Positions 45,980 to 55,422 of a DNA stretch of 64,000 bases are shown one piece after another. The position numbers were made by a program, and so were the translations under genes. How positions within the stretch are numbered: the first letter of the stretch is position 1; every line of letters starts with the position of its first letter. The DNA is from Streptomyces endophytica. GTDB taxonomy: Bacteria > Actinomycetota > Actinomycetes > Streptomycetales > Streptomycetaceae. Where the stretch lies: NCBI RefSeq assembly GCF_026153355.1, contig NZ_CP110636.1, forward strand, positions 4,960,001 to 5,024,000, given 5' to 3'. A model generated the notes under the pieces. That model ran no database searches, was not told the DNA's origin, and saw only the letters and a list, made by a program, of their open reading frames with translations.

Positions 45980-47502
45980 GTGACTTTTCCCGCCCAGGGG
46001 CCCGCTGCGCCCCAGCTCAACGGGGTGAACCGCCCCGCGCCGGGCCCGGCCGCCGACGAAGGCCTGGCCCGCCGGCTGCGTGCCCTGGCCTGCACCGCGC
46101 CGCTGCACGACCTCGACGCGCGCAAGGCCAACCTCGCGGGCGAGTACGGCGTCTACGCCATGGCGGAGGTGGCGCTCGCCGTCATCGACCTGGTCACGCT
46201 CAACATGGACTTCGACACCGGCGCCGACCACGAGGAAATAGTGGCCAAGGTGCTCCCCCGGGTCGCCGCCCAGACCCCCGGCCGCCCCACCGCCGAACAC
46301 GAGCGGGTGGCCCGCTGGGTGCTGGAGAACCTCATCAACGTCGGCAGCGTCGACCGCGGCTTCCGCGCCGTCTACGGCACCTTCACCACCGACGGCGAGT
46401 ACATCCGCCGCGACTACGACTTCAAGCTCATCGAAGAGGTCCCCGGCGCCGGCGGCACCGTCTACCTCCGCGCCACCGACGAAGCGGTCAACGTCCTGGT
46501 CGGCGCGCTCGACACCGATGTCACCAGCGCCCAGATCGCCGCCGAGGTCAAGCTGGAGGTGCTGATCAGCCGCGGCCGGCTGGCCGACGCCCAGCTCGCC
46601 GCCGAACAGGCCCGCTACCGCACCGTCCAGTACGCCGAGACCCTCCGCCGGACCCTGGACGCCACCCGGCGCAACGTCCGCGCGGTCGACTGGCTGGAAA
46701 CCGTCCCCGACATGATCAACGAGGCGCTGGACCACGTCGCGGACCGCTACCGCCACGAGAACGCCATCCTCACCAACATCCGCAAGGCCCGCGACGAGGC
46801 CGAGGAACCCGAGCACAAGCGGCGCGCCGCCGAGCTCGTCGACATCGTCAAGGACTGCATCCGCCGCCACACCCAGCTCCAGTCGCGGCTGCTGGAGGCC
46901 GGCCCGCTCTTCCGCGCCGAACAGGACCGGCAGGCGTTCGCCACCCCCGTCGCCCGGGCCGGCCTCGACCTGTACGGCCAGCTCGTCGCCCCCGTGCTGC
47001 CGCTCCCCGTGGAGCACGCCACCCGCGTCACCGACGCCTTCTTCGCGCACGGCACCGGCCTGCGCACCCCCGCCGCCGTCCGCGTCGGCGACCTCGTCGA
47101 GGTGCTGCTCACCCCGCCCGTCGAGCGCGAGCACCTCGGCGCCGAGATGCCCGAGCCCGACCTGGTGGCCACGCCCGACGACAGCCGCTTCAGCGAGGCC
47201 CAGCTCGACGCCGCGATGGCCCTGCTCGACCTGCCGCCGGACGCGCCCCGCCGGCTCTCCGGCCTGCTCGCCGAGGCCCGCCGCGGCGACCCCGAACTCC
47301 CCTACCTCGTCGCCCTGCTGGCGGTGCACGCCGCCAGCCCCCGGTCGGCACCGCCTACCGCCAGGGCGAACAGCAGCTGCTGTTCGCCGTCGACGACGGC
47401 ACCGAGCTGGCCGACCCCGAGTTCGGCGGCGCCGACCTCATCGTCGGCACGGCCCTGCTGGACGCCGCGGGCATGGCCGCCGACCGCTCGGAGGTCGCCT
47501 GA
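45980..47502 (+). CDS. SMC-complex subunit A (kleisin/MukF- or JetA-like position), frameshifted near C-terminus
   Basis: Corrected length is ~507 residues. The protein is helical, with LDARKANLAGEYGVYAMAEVALAVIDLV near the N-terminus, a probable winged-helix region (EYIRRDYDFKLIEEV, RATDEAVNVLVGAL) and a helical hairpin ~150-320. It has no catalytic motif. By position it is the first of a three-gene MukF-E-B/JetA-B-C-like operon. After LLAVHAASP the frame is lost; the natural tail (VGTAYRQGEQQLLFAVDDG to a stop at 47502) lies one frame away. One C missing from the CCCCC run near 47338-47342 accounts for this. As written, the frame instead runs into gene B. The GTG at 45980 has no RBS; TACTCT ends 7 bp before it, so a leaderless transcript is possible. 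Confidence 0.72.
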
Positions 47503-47560
47503 TGACGCCCGCGACCCCGCCCGCACCGCCCCCGACCGTCCCCCGCAAGGAGCTTGTCCC

Positions 47561-48505
47561 GTGACCCCGTACGACGCCGACGAGACGCCGCAGCCGGACC
47601 TGGCGTCCCCGCCCGGCGAACCGGACCGGGGCGCGCCCGCCGCCGACGGCGCACCGGCCGGGCAGACCACCGGCCACGCCCCCGTCACCCCGGCCGACGC
47701 CGCGGACGCCGCGCGGCTGGTCTCCTTCGGACTCCAGCCCAAGCTGCTGCCCGCCCGCGACGCCGACTACGGCGAACTCCTGCGCCGCTACCGCGACGAC
47801 CCCGCCTTCGCCCGGCTCGCCGACGCCGTCGCCACCGGCCTCGGCCTGGTCGTCCTGGAGGTCTCCACCCGCGCCGGCATGGCCGTCACCGCCGCCGAGG
47901 ACTCCGTCTTCGCGGTCCGCATGGGCGACTACGCCCGCCGCGCCTCCGCCGACTCCGCCGACCGCTTCCTGCACGGCCTGGCCCACCTCGCGGTCGCCGC
48001 GCTCGCCTTCCCGCGCCCCGAGGACCTCGCCGACGACGGCTACATCGGCCGGATCACCGTCAACGGCGTCGACGCCTTCGTCCGGCAGACCTGCCGCCGC
48101 CTGGAGGAGCGCGCCGAGCAGCAGGGCGAGAACACCGACCCGGCCACCGACGCGCCCGGCCTGGAATCCGCCTGGCGGATCTACGCGCGGCGCAGCGCCA
48201 CCGGCGCCACCAAGGACGCCCGGCGGCTGGCCGGTTCGACCACCGGCATCATCGCCAAGGCCGTCACCTTCCTCGTCGACTCCGGCTTCCTGCAGCGCAC
48301 CGGCGACGACGCCGGCGGCGCCTACCGCACCACCGCCCGCTACCAACTCCAGGTCCGCGACATGGCCGGCAGCGCCGCCATGGCCGAGCTCCTGGACCTG
48401 GGCATCGTCCCGGTCGCCGACGGCAGCGCCTCGCTGCTGCCCGGCGAGGACACCGACGCCCTCGACCTGGTCGCGGACGCCGGCCTGCCCTTCCACTCCG
48501 GCTGA
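47561..48505 (+). CDS. SMC-complex subunit B (MukE/JetB-like position)
   Basis: A 314-residue protein. The first ~60 residues are a Pro/Asp-rich disordered tail. The remainder looks like tandem winged helices: LARLADAVATGLGLVVLEVS, LHGLAHLAVAALAFPRPEDL, and TTGIIAKAVTFLVDSGFLQRTGDD with a wing YRTTARYQLQVRDM. This is what MukE/JetB proteins look like in fold, although I cannot show sequence kinship. AAGGAG precedes the GTG by 8 bp. It lies 58 bp after gene A and 48 bp before the SMC-like ATPase, all on one strand. Confidence 0.72.
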   Translation: MTPYDADETPQPDLASPPGEPDRGAPAADGAPAGQTTGHAPVTPADAADAARLVSFGLQPKLLPARDADYGELLRRYRDDPAFARLADAVATGLGLVVLEVSTRAGMAVTAAEDSVFAVRMGDYARRASADSADRFLHGLAHLAVAALAFPRPEDLADDGYIGRITVNGVDAFVRQTCRRLEERAEQQGENTDPATDAPGLESAWRIYARRSATGATKDARRLAGSTTGIIAKAVTFLVDSGFLQRTGDDAGGAYRTTARYQLQVRDMAGSAAMAELLDLGIVPVADGSASLLPGEDTDALDLVADAGLPFHSG

Positions 48506-48553
48506 CCGCCCGCCCCGCCCCGCCGCCTCCCGCCCCGACAACGAAAGTCCGCC

Positions 48554-51500
48554 ATGTACGAGCTGTCCCGGGTCCGTCTCTACTCCATCGGGCCCGCCGG
48601 TGCGCGTTATGCCGACACCGTGCTGGACCTGCGCGGAGTCGGCGCGCCCGTGCCCCGACCGGCCCCGGCCCAGGCGGACTTCTTCGAGGACGAGCCGGTC
48701 GGGCCGCCGCGCCGGCCGGCCCCCGCGGGCGTGCTCTTCCTGGAGAACGGCGGCGGCAAGTCCGTCCTGCTCAAGCTGATCTTCTCGGTGATGCTGCCCG
48801 GTCACCGCAACACCCTCGGCGGCGCCAGCTCCGGCGTGCTGCGCAAATTCCTGCTCGCCGACGACTGCGGCCACGTCGCCCTGGAGTGGCAGCACGTCCT
48901 CACCGGCGAGTCCGTCGTCGTCGGCAAGGTCAGCGAATGGCGCGGCCGGCAGGTCTCCAACGACCCCCGCAAGTTCGCCGAGGCGTGGTACAGCTTCCGC
49001 CCCGGCCCCGGCATGAGCCTGGACTCGCTGCCGGTCGCCGAGGCCACCGTCGTCCGGCCACGCCAGGAGGGCGCCGAGGGCAGCTCCGGCGCCCAGGGCC
49101 GCCGCCGCACGATGAAGGGCTTCCGTGACGTCCTCACCGAGGCGGGGAAGAACTACCCCAATCTGGACGTGGTCTGGGAGGAGGGCCACGAGCGCTGGAA
49201 CGTCCACCTCGGCGAGCTGGGCCTGGACCCGGAACTCTTCCGCTACCAGCGCGAGATGAACGCCGACGAGGGCGAGGCGGCCGGCCTCTTCGCGGTCAAG
49301 AACGACTCCGACTTCACCGACCTGCTGCTGCGCGCCGTCACCGACACCCGGGACACCGACGGCCTCGCCGACCTCGTGCACGGCTTCGCCCACAAGCTCG
49401 GCCGGCGCGCCGAGCTCACCGCCGAACGCGACTTCACCGCCGGCTCCCTCGACCTGCTCTCCCGCATCGCCGACGCCGCCGAACAGCGCGAACGCGCCCG
49501 CGAGGTACACGCCGGCGCCGAGCGCCGCACCCGCGCCCTGGCCCAGCGGCTGCACGCCCGCGGCACCGAGGAGCGCGGCCGCGCCGCCGAGCTGGCCGAG
49601 CAGGTCGCCACCGCGGCCCACCGCGTCACCGACGCCGAGCGGGTCCGCGAGCGCCGCGCCCTGGTCTCCGCCGAACTCGCCTACCGGCACGCCTCGCTGG
49701 CGCTGGCCGCCGCCGAGAAGGGCGCCGCCGCCCAGCGCCGCGAGCTCAACGACGCCCGTACGCTGCACAGCGCCTGGCAGGCCGCCGAGACCGCGCTGCG
49801 GCACCGCGCCGCCGCCGACCGCTCCGCCCGGGTCGCCGCCGCCATCCGCGAGGCCGAGCGGGACGCCGCGCCCGCGCTCGCCGCCCGCGCCACCGCCGCC
49901 GCCGACCTCGTGCGCGCCCTGCACGCCGCGGCCGAGGCCGGCGAGCGGATCGCCAACGAGGAGGAGGAGCGCTCCGCCGCCCTCCAGGAGGCCGGCGAGT
50001 CCGCGCACCGCGACGCGACCGCCGCCGCCACCCACGCCCAGCGCGCCCGCAGCGAGGCCGACCACCTCCGGCAGCGGCTCGCCGAGGTCGCCGAGGAGAC
50101 CGCGGAGGCCGTCCGGGCCGGCTGGCTGGACGACGCGGCCCCGGACGCCGACCCGGCCCGCGCCGCGCTCGCCGCCTCGGACGCCGAGAAGGCCGCCGTC
50201 GAGACCTGGGACGTGGCCCGGGAGGCGGCCGGCCACGCCACCGACCGGGCCCGCGAGGCGACCGCCCGGCACGCCGCCGCCGAACTCGCCGCGGCCCGCG
50301 CGGTGGACGCCGCCGAGGCCGCCGAGCGCGCCTTCGACGCCGAGCGCCGGGCCGCCGAGTCGATCGGCGCCGAACCGCGGCTGGCCGACCTCCTCGGCCT
50401 CCCGCCGGCCGAGGGCCGCACCGTCGGCGTCCCCGGGCCCCGTACGGCCGGTGGCGCCGCCGAGCCGGGCACCCAGCGCCGCCCGGCCGGCGCCGGCCCG
50501 CTGACCGCCGAGGAGCTGGACCGCAACGCCGACGCGCTCCAGGAACTGCTGGAGGACGGCGTCGCCGCCGCCGAGCGGCAGCTCTTCGAGCTGCGGACCG
50601 CCGCCGCCGACGACGCCCGGATCCTCGGCGCCCTCGGTGACGGCGGCCTGCTGCCGCCCGGACCGGACGTGCTGGCCACCGTCGAGTACCTCGGCGAACA
50701 CGGCGTGCCCGCGCTGCCCGGCTGGCGCTACCTCGCCCAGGCCGTCGACCCGGCCGACCACGCCCGGGTGCTGGCCGCCCGCCCCGAGCTCGTCGACGGC
50801 GTGATCATCACGGACCCGGACTCGCACGCCCGGGCCCGCGAGGTGCTCGGCCAGGCCGCGCTGCTGCCCCGCTCCGCCGTCGCGGTCGGCACCGCCGCCG
50901 CGCTGCTCGCCCCCACCCCCGCCGCCGACGAGCGGGACCCGGCCGTCTTTCTCGTCCCGCCGAACCCGGCGATGCACGACGAATCCGCCGCCGACGAGGA
51001 GCGGCAGGCGCTGCGGGCCCGCGCCATAGAGCGCGACGAGGAGATCCGGGTGCTGGCCGCCCGGCTCGCCGGCGACCGCGCGCTCGCCGCCCGGCTCGGC
51101 TCCTGGCGCACCGGCTGCCCGGCCGGCCGGCTCGCCGAGCTCGCCGACGCCGCGGAGCAGACCCGCACGGCCGCCGAGGAGGCCGCCGCCGAGCTGGCCG
51201 AGGCCCGCACGGCCCGGGCCGAGGCCGACGAGACGGCCGCCGAGGCCACCCGGGTGCGCGACGAGCGGCAGGAGGCCGCGCAGCGTGCCCGCCGCGCCGC
51301 CGACCTGCTGGCCGGGCTCGCCCACCGGCTGCGCGAGCGCGCCTCCTGGCAGTCCCGGCTGCGCGAACTCGCCGACGAGGCCGCCGAGTTCGAGGCCCGC
51401 GCCGAGGAGTGCGTGGACCGCGCCCGGGCCGCCGACGAGGACCGCCGGGCCGCCCAGCGGGCCGCCGACGACGCCCGCCGGACGGCCCGTGCGCTGCGCG

Positions 51501-53236
51501 CCGAGCGTGCCGAGATCGCCGGCGTCCCGGACGACCTGGGCGAGGCGCCCGAGGCCCCGAGCACCTCGCTGCCCGCGCTGCGCGAGGCCTACCGCGCCGC
51601 CTCCCAGCTCTACGAGAAGGTCGGTGTCGGCGCGGACCTGCGCGCCGAGCAGGCCCGCGCCGAGGGCGACGAATCCGCCGCGCTGGCCGAGCTGAACCGC
51701 CTCACCAACAAGGTCCGTACCCGCGCCGAGGCGCTCCTGGAGAGCCCGGACGCCGCCGACGGCCCGTCCCGGCAGGCCGCCGCGGCCCGCGCCGAATCGT
51801 TGGTGCAGATGCTGGAGAGCCGTGCCTCGGCGGCCAGCGAGCAGCTCGGCCGGCTCCGTGGCGAGGCCGAGCGGCTCGCGCCGACGGACGGCGAGGCGCA
51901 CACCGAACTCCCCGACGAGCTGGTGCCGGCCGACGCCGACCGCGCCAAGGAGCTGCTGCGCACCGCGTCCGGCGAACTGGCCACCGCCACCGACGCGCTG
52001 GCCACCGCCCGGACCGAGCACGAGGACCTCCTGCGGTCCCACCGCGCCGCCGAGGACGCGGCCGGCGGCTTCGACGAGACCGCCGCCCTGCTGCGCGATC
52101 TGCTGCGGGACCACCACGACACCGAGGAGGGGGCGCCGGCGCCGATCGAGCCCTACGCCGGCTCCCTCGACGCCGCCCGGCAGGCCGCCGCCGAGTCCCG
52201 CCGCTCGCTGCGCGGCTGCGCCGCGGACCTGTCCACCGCGGAGTCCGCGGTCCGCGAGGCCTCCGACATCCTCGTCCGGCACGCCAACTCCACCCGCTAC
52301 GAACAGGTCCGCACCCCGGCCCGGCAGCAGATCCGCGAACTGCCCGCCGCGGCCCTGCCGGACCACGCCGCCAAGTGGGCCGAGGCGTTCGCGCCCCGGC
52401 TGCGGGTGCTCACCGACGAGCTGGCCCAGCTGGAGCGCAACCGCGACTCGATCGTCGACCGGCTGCGCGGGCTGGTCGAGTCCTCGCTCACCACGCTCCG
52501 TTCGGCCCAGCGGCTGTCCCGGCTCCCGGAGGGGCTGGGGGAGTGGTCCGGCCAGGAGTTCCTGCGGATCCGCTTCGAGGACCCCGACCAGGCCACCCTC
52601 ACCGAGCGGCTGGGCGAGGTCATCGACGAGGCGACCCGCGCGGCCGTGAAGAAGAACAGCGATCTGCGGCGGGACGGGATGTCCCTGCTGCTGCGCGGGG
52701 TGAGCGCCGCGCTGCAGCCGCGCGGGGTCGCGGTGGAGATCCTCAAGCCGGACGCGGTGCTGCGCGCCGAGCGGGTGCCGGTCGGGCAGATGGGCGACGT
52801 CTTCTCCGGCGGCCAGCTGCTGACCGCCGCGATCGCGCTGTACTGCACGATGGCGGCGCTGCGCAGCAACGACCGGGGCCGGGACAAGCAGCGGCACGCC
52901 GGCACGCTGTTCCTGGACAACCCCATCGGCCGTGCCAACGCCACCTATCTGCTGGAGCTGCAGCGGGCGGTCGCCGACGCGCTGGGCGTCCAGCTGCTGT
53001 ACACCACCGGTCTGTTCGACACCACCGCGCTCGCCGAGTTCCCGCTGGTCATCCGGTTGCGCAACGACGCGGACCTGCGGGCGGGGCTGAAGTACATCAG
53101 CGTCGAGGAGCATCTGCGGCCGGGCCTGCCGCAGCCCGACCCGTCGGGCGAGGCGGTGCACGGCCAGATCACGGCGACGCGGATGTACCGCCGCCCGGAG
53201 GAGCCGGCCGCCGAGGAGGGCGCGGACGCCGGGTGA
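48554..53236 (+). CDS. SMC/MukB-like coiled-coil ATPase (JetC-like)
   Basis: A 1560-residue ABC/SMC-type ATPase. The head is split: Walker A LFLENGGGKSVLLKL at residues 62-76 (Lys69; the first Gly of GxxxxGKS is Leu), and at the C-terminus the signature VFSGGQLL (1416-1423) and Walker B TLFLDNPIGRAN (Asp1455, with Asn1456 where a catalytic Glu is usual). Between them ~1000 residues of Ala/Glu/Arg-rich coiled coil (about 290-1330) are broken at ~680-800 by a globular hinge (RILGALGDGGLLPPGPDVLA onward to FLVPPNP). It probably forms a DNA-handling complex with the two upstream products. No nuclease gene follows. It is convergent with the IclR gene. Confidence 0.82.
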   Translation: MYELSRVRLYSIGPAGARYADTVLDLRGVGAPVPRPAPAQADFFEDEPVGPPRRPAPAGVLFLENGGGKSVLLKLIFSVMLPGHRNTLGGASSGVLRKFLLADDCGHVALEWQHVLTGESVVVGKVSEWRGRQVSNDPRKFAEAWYSFRPGPGMSLDSLPVAEATVVRPRQEGAEGSSGAQGRRRTMKGFRDVLTEAGKNYPNLDVVWEEGHERWNVHLGELGLDPELFRYQREMNADEGEAAGLFAVKNDSDFTDLLLRAVTDTRDTDGLADLVHGFAHKLGRRAELTAERDFTAGSLDLLSRIADAAEQRERAREVHAGAERRTRALAQRLHARGTEERGRAAELAEQVATAAHRVTDAERVRERRALVSAELAYRHASLALAAAEKGAAAQRRELNDARTLHSAWQAAETALRHRAAADRSARVAAAIREAERDAAPALAARATAAADLVRALHAAAEAGERIANEEEERSAALQEAGESAHRDATAAATHAQRARSEADHLRQRLAEVAEETAEAVRAGWLDDAAPDADPARAALAASDAEKAAVETWDVAREAAGHATDRAREATARHAAAELAAARAVDAAEAAERAFDAERRAAESIGAEPRLADLLGLPPAEGRTVGVPGPRTAGGAAEPGTQRRPAGAGPLTAEELDRNADALQELLEDGVAAAERQLFELRTAAADDARILGALGDGGLLPPGPDVLATVEYLGEHGVPALPGWRYLAQAVDPADHARVLAARPELVDGVIITDPDSHARAREVLGQAALLPRSAVAVGTAAALLAPTPAADERDPAVFLVPPNPAMHDESAADEERQALRARAIERDEEIRVLAARLAGDRALAARLGSWRTGCPAGRLAELADAAEQTRTAAEEAAAELAEARTARAEADETAAEATRVRDERQEAAQRARRAADLLAGLAHRLRERASWQSRLRELADEAAEFEARAEECVDRARAADEDRRAAQRAADDARRTARALRAERAEIAGVPDDLGEAPEAPSTSLPALREAYRAASQLYEKVGVGADLRAEQARAEGDESAALAELNRLTNKVRTRAEALLESPDAADGPSRQAAAARAESLVQMLESRASAASEQLGRLRGEAERLAPTDGEAHTELPDELVPADADRAKELLRTASGELATATDALATARTEHEDLLRSHRAAEDAAGGFDETAALLRDLLRDHHDTEEGAPAPIEPYAGSLDAARQAAAESRRSLRGCAADLSTAESAVREASDILVRHANSTRYEQVRTPARQQIRELPAAALPDHAAKWAEAFAPRLRVLTDELAQLERNRDSIVDRLRGLVESSLTTLRSAQRLSRLPEGLGEWSGQEFLRIRFEDPDQATLTERLGEVIDEATRAAVKKNSDLRRDGMSLLLRGVSAALQPRGVAVEILKPDAVLRAERVPVGQMGDVFSGGQLLTAAIALYCTMAALRSNDRGRDKQRHAGTLFLDNPIGRANATYLLELQRAVADALGVQLLYTTGLFDTTALAEFPLVIRLRNDADLRAGLKYISVEEHLRPGLPQPDPSGEAVHGQITATRMYRRPEEPAAEEGADAG

Positions 53237-53269
53237 CCCGCGGGGCTGCGGCCGGGGCGCCACGGGTCA
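53234..53269. terminator. Weak inverted repeat after the SMC-like gene
   Basis: TGACCCG and CGGGTCA (7-bp arms) are separated by 22 GC-rich bases and begin at the stop codon. A possible terminator between the convergent genes. Confidence 0.35.
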
Positions 53270-53346
53270 GGGCACCGCCTCCGGCCGCGGCACCTCCCCG
53301 CGCCGCATCCCGGCGACGGCCGCCCCGCGGCCGTAGAGGGCCCCGT

Positions 53347-54154
53347 TCACCCCGGGTAGCCCATGCGGCGGGAGAGTTCGACGGCCGCCTTCACGGACCG
53401 CTCGGCCAGCTCCGGCAGCAGCCCGTGCGCCATCCGGTACGCCGGGCCGGAGACGCCGATCGCGCCGATCACCGCGCCGTCGTGCGCCCGCACCGGCGCC
53501 GCCACCGCGTTCAGCCCGATCTCCAACTCCTCGCCGGTGCAGGCGAAGCCGTCCTCCCGCGCGGCCGTCAGCTGTGCGCGCAGGGCGGCCGCGGGTGGTG
53601 AGCGTGTGCTCGGTGAAGCGCGGCAGCTTGCGGGTCACCAGGCTCTCCCGGCGCTCCCGCGGCAGATGGGCCAGCAGCACCTTGCCGCTCGCGGTGGCGT
53701 GCAAGGGGGTGCGGCGGCCCAGCCAGTTGTACGCGGTGACCGCGGCCGCGCCCCTGGCCTGCATGATGTTGACCGCGGCATCGCCGTCCAGCACCGCGAT
53801 GTTGGCGGTCTCCCCGGTGTCGTCGGCCAGCGCCCGGCACACCGGCTGGCCCTCCTGCGAGATGTCCAGCCGGATCGCCGCGGCGCCGGCCAGCCGCAGC
53901 ACCCCGGACCCGAGGTAGTACTTGCCGCGTTCCTTCTCCTGCTCCACCAGCCCGCGGCCCTCCAGCACCCCGAGGATCCGGAAGGCGGTCGACTTGTGGA
54001 CGCCCAGCTCCTCGGCGATCTCGGTCACCCCGGCCTCGCCGAGCTTGGCGAGGATCTCCAGCACGCTCACCGCACGGTCCACGGACTGGACGGAACCCGC
54101 CCCGCCGCGCCGCTCCTCGGACCGTTCGTCCGAGGTCCCGCTCGTATTCGACAT
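53347..54154 (-). pseudogene. IclR-family regulator, frameshifted
   Basis: The N-terminal winged helix is intact (SVQSVDRAVSVLEILAKLGE, VTEIAEELGVHKSTAFRILG), as is the first part of the ligand domain (GETANIAVLDGDAAVNIMQ, HATASGKVLLAHLP). After HTLTTR the frame shifts. In another frame the expected C-terminus follows (ALRAQLTAAREDGFACTGEE, then GLNAVAAPVRAHDG, IGVSGPAYRM) and stops at 53347-53349. One extra G in GGCCGCGGG near 53585-53594 explains it. Corrected length is about 269 residues. It is divergent from the Rieske ferredoxin with a shared palindrome at 54250-54270. The ATG at 54154 gives a typical start; an in-frame ATG at 54202 is less likely. Confidence 0.85.
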
Positions 54155-54249
54155 GGGTCTTCGTTCACCACCCGGTGGCCCCGAGGGGCCGTGCGAGGGC
54201 ATCTTCCCGGAAGCCCTTGACGGCCCGCTCCACGCCTTGGATTCTGTTG

Positions 54250-54270
54250 CGCATCGCGCTCTGCGATGCG
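54250..54270. promoter_or_regulatory. IclR-type operator between the regulator and the Rieske gene
   Basis: CGCATCGC-N5-GCGATGCG, perfect 8-bp arms, flanked by TTCTG (54242-54246) and CAGAA (54276-54280) as outer half-sites. It lies in the 157-bp divergent region. Confidence 0.65.
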
Positions 54271-54311
54271 TTATTCAGAACACATGATACCGATCAGCGC
54301 GAGGGGGCCAG

Positions 54312-54641
54312 ATGATTCCCGTCTGCCGCACCGAGGACCTGCCCGAGGGCGGGTCCGTACGGATCGAGATCGACGAGACCACGCCGGCCATCGCGGTCTT
54401 CCACACCGAGGACGGCTTCTACGCCGTCGACGACACCTGCAGCCACCAGGACGCGTCGCTCTCCGAGGGCTGGGCCGAGGGCTGCTTCGTCGAATGCCCG
54501 CTGCACGCCGCGCTGTTCGACCTGCGCACCGGCGCCCCGACCTGCCTGCCGGCCCGGCACCCGGTACGCACCCATGAGGTCGGCGTCTTCGACGGAATGG
54601 TCCATGTCCGGCCGGCCGTCAGGGAAGAGGCGGTGGCATAA
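54312..54641 (+). CDS. Rieske [2Fe-2S] ferredoxin
   Basis: A 109-residue soluble Rieske-type ferredoxin of the dioxygenase-component class. The cluster ligands are Cys/His in DTCSHQDASL (about residues 43-45) and Cys/His in ECPLHAALFDLRTG (about 62-65). There is no transmembrane segment. It would carry electrons to a monooxygenase or dioxygenase, but no oxygenase or reductase gene is adjacent, so its partner is encoded elsewhere. GAGGGGG lies ahead of the ATG. Regulation by the divergent IclR protein through 54250-54270 is likely. Confidence 0.9.
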   Translation: MIPVCRTEDLPEGGSVRIEIDETTPAIAVFHTEDGFYAVDDTCSHQDASLSEGWAEGCFVECPLHAALFDLRTGAPTCLPARHPVRTHEVGVFDGMVHVRPAVREEAVA

Positions 54642-54674
54642 CGGCCTCGCGGGCCGGCCGGCCGCGGCGCTCGC

Positions 54675-55052
54675 TCAGGCGGCCGCCCGGTCCGCCGGCG
54701 TCGCCGGCCGCTCCCGCCGCTGCCGGCGGCGCGCCTGCCGCCGCTCGCGCCGCAGTTCCCGGGCCGTACTGCTCGGCTGCGACCGCACGCCGTGGCGCTG
54801 CACCCAGACCTGACGGGTCACCCAGACGTCCAGCACCGCCCAGGTGGCGACCACCGTGCCGGCGACCGTGCCGAGGACCGCGGGGAACGCCAGCCAGGAC
54901 CCCGACAGCGTGCACAGGAACGCCACCATGGCCTGGATCAGGGTGACCGCCACGATGATGACGGCGCGCACCGCGGCGGTCCGCACCGGCTCCGCCATCC
55001 GGGGCCGGGCCGCCGGCTCCTCCTGCCACAACGGCTCCCTGCCGGTGTCCAT
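54675..55052 (-). CDS. Small two-span membrane protein
   Basis: A 125-residue hypothetical protein. Two hydrophobic segments (VRAVIIVAVTLIQAMVAFLCTLSG and LAFPAVLGTVAGTVVATWAVL, about residues 27-72, separated by a short turn) make a hairpin in the membrane. The C-terminal ~45 residues are very basic (RRERRQARRRQRRER) and probably cytosolic. No family is recognised. It is convergent with the Rieske gene and divergent from the sensor kinase. Confidence 0.6.
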   Translation of the reverse strand: MDTGREPLWQEEPAARPRMAEPVRTAAVRAVIIVAVTLIQAMVAFLCTLSGSWLAFPAVLGTVAGTVVATWAVLDVWVTRQVWVQRHGVRSQPSSTARELRRERRQARRRQRRERPATPADRAAA

Positions 55053-55422
55053 GACCGTGTCACACTCCCCGCATTCACCCCGCGCGTCCGCTCCTTGCCG
55101 AGTGCCCGGGTTCCACCGGAAGATTCCCCGCTGCCGGACCCGTCCACCCCCATGGTGCACGCACGGAAGCACCGCGAGGTTCCCCGGGGTAGAGCAAAAC
55201 CGGCCAACCACCCCACCGTGCTCTCCGGTGCCGGTACACGCTTCCGGCTCGCAAATACGGGCAGGTTGTCCGGGAATCGGCGGACAACTCGGGATGACCC
55301 TGCCGTGGGCCGCGGCACCAGGCCTGGAGAGCCCTACGGGTTGGTCCCCCGAGAGTAGTAGGCTCGCGCCGTTTGTTGACGGAACACCACCCCCGTGCGC
55401 CGGGGTTGACGTAGGGGAGGCC
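55053..55422. other. Intergenic region upstream of the conservon, 370 bp
   Basis: It holds the upstream regions of the small membrane protein (-) and cvnA (+). A TAGGCT hexamer at 55359-55364, about 60 bp before cvnA, is a weak -10 candidate without a well-spaced -35. No gene is seen. Confidence 0.5.

Noticed and set aside
45923..48505. A natural fusion of SMC-complex subunits A and B
   Set aside because: The fused frame passes through ~70 residues of low-complexity sequence while the proper end of A lies in the adjacent frame. It is an effect of the indel near 47340.
47438..53263. 1941-codon open frame antisense to the SMC-like operon
   Set aside because: Gly/Val/Arg-rich low-complexity translation with no domain. 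It is a GC-driven shadow of the real coiled-coil gene on the other strand.
53347..54154. GylR, the glycerol regulator, because glpK is in the window
   Set aside because: glpK is 9.4 kb away on its own unit. The regulator faces a Rieske ferredoxin and shares a palindrome with it.
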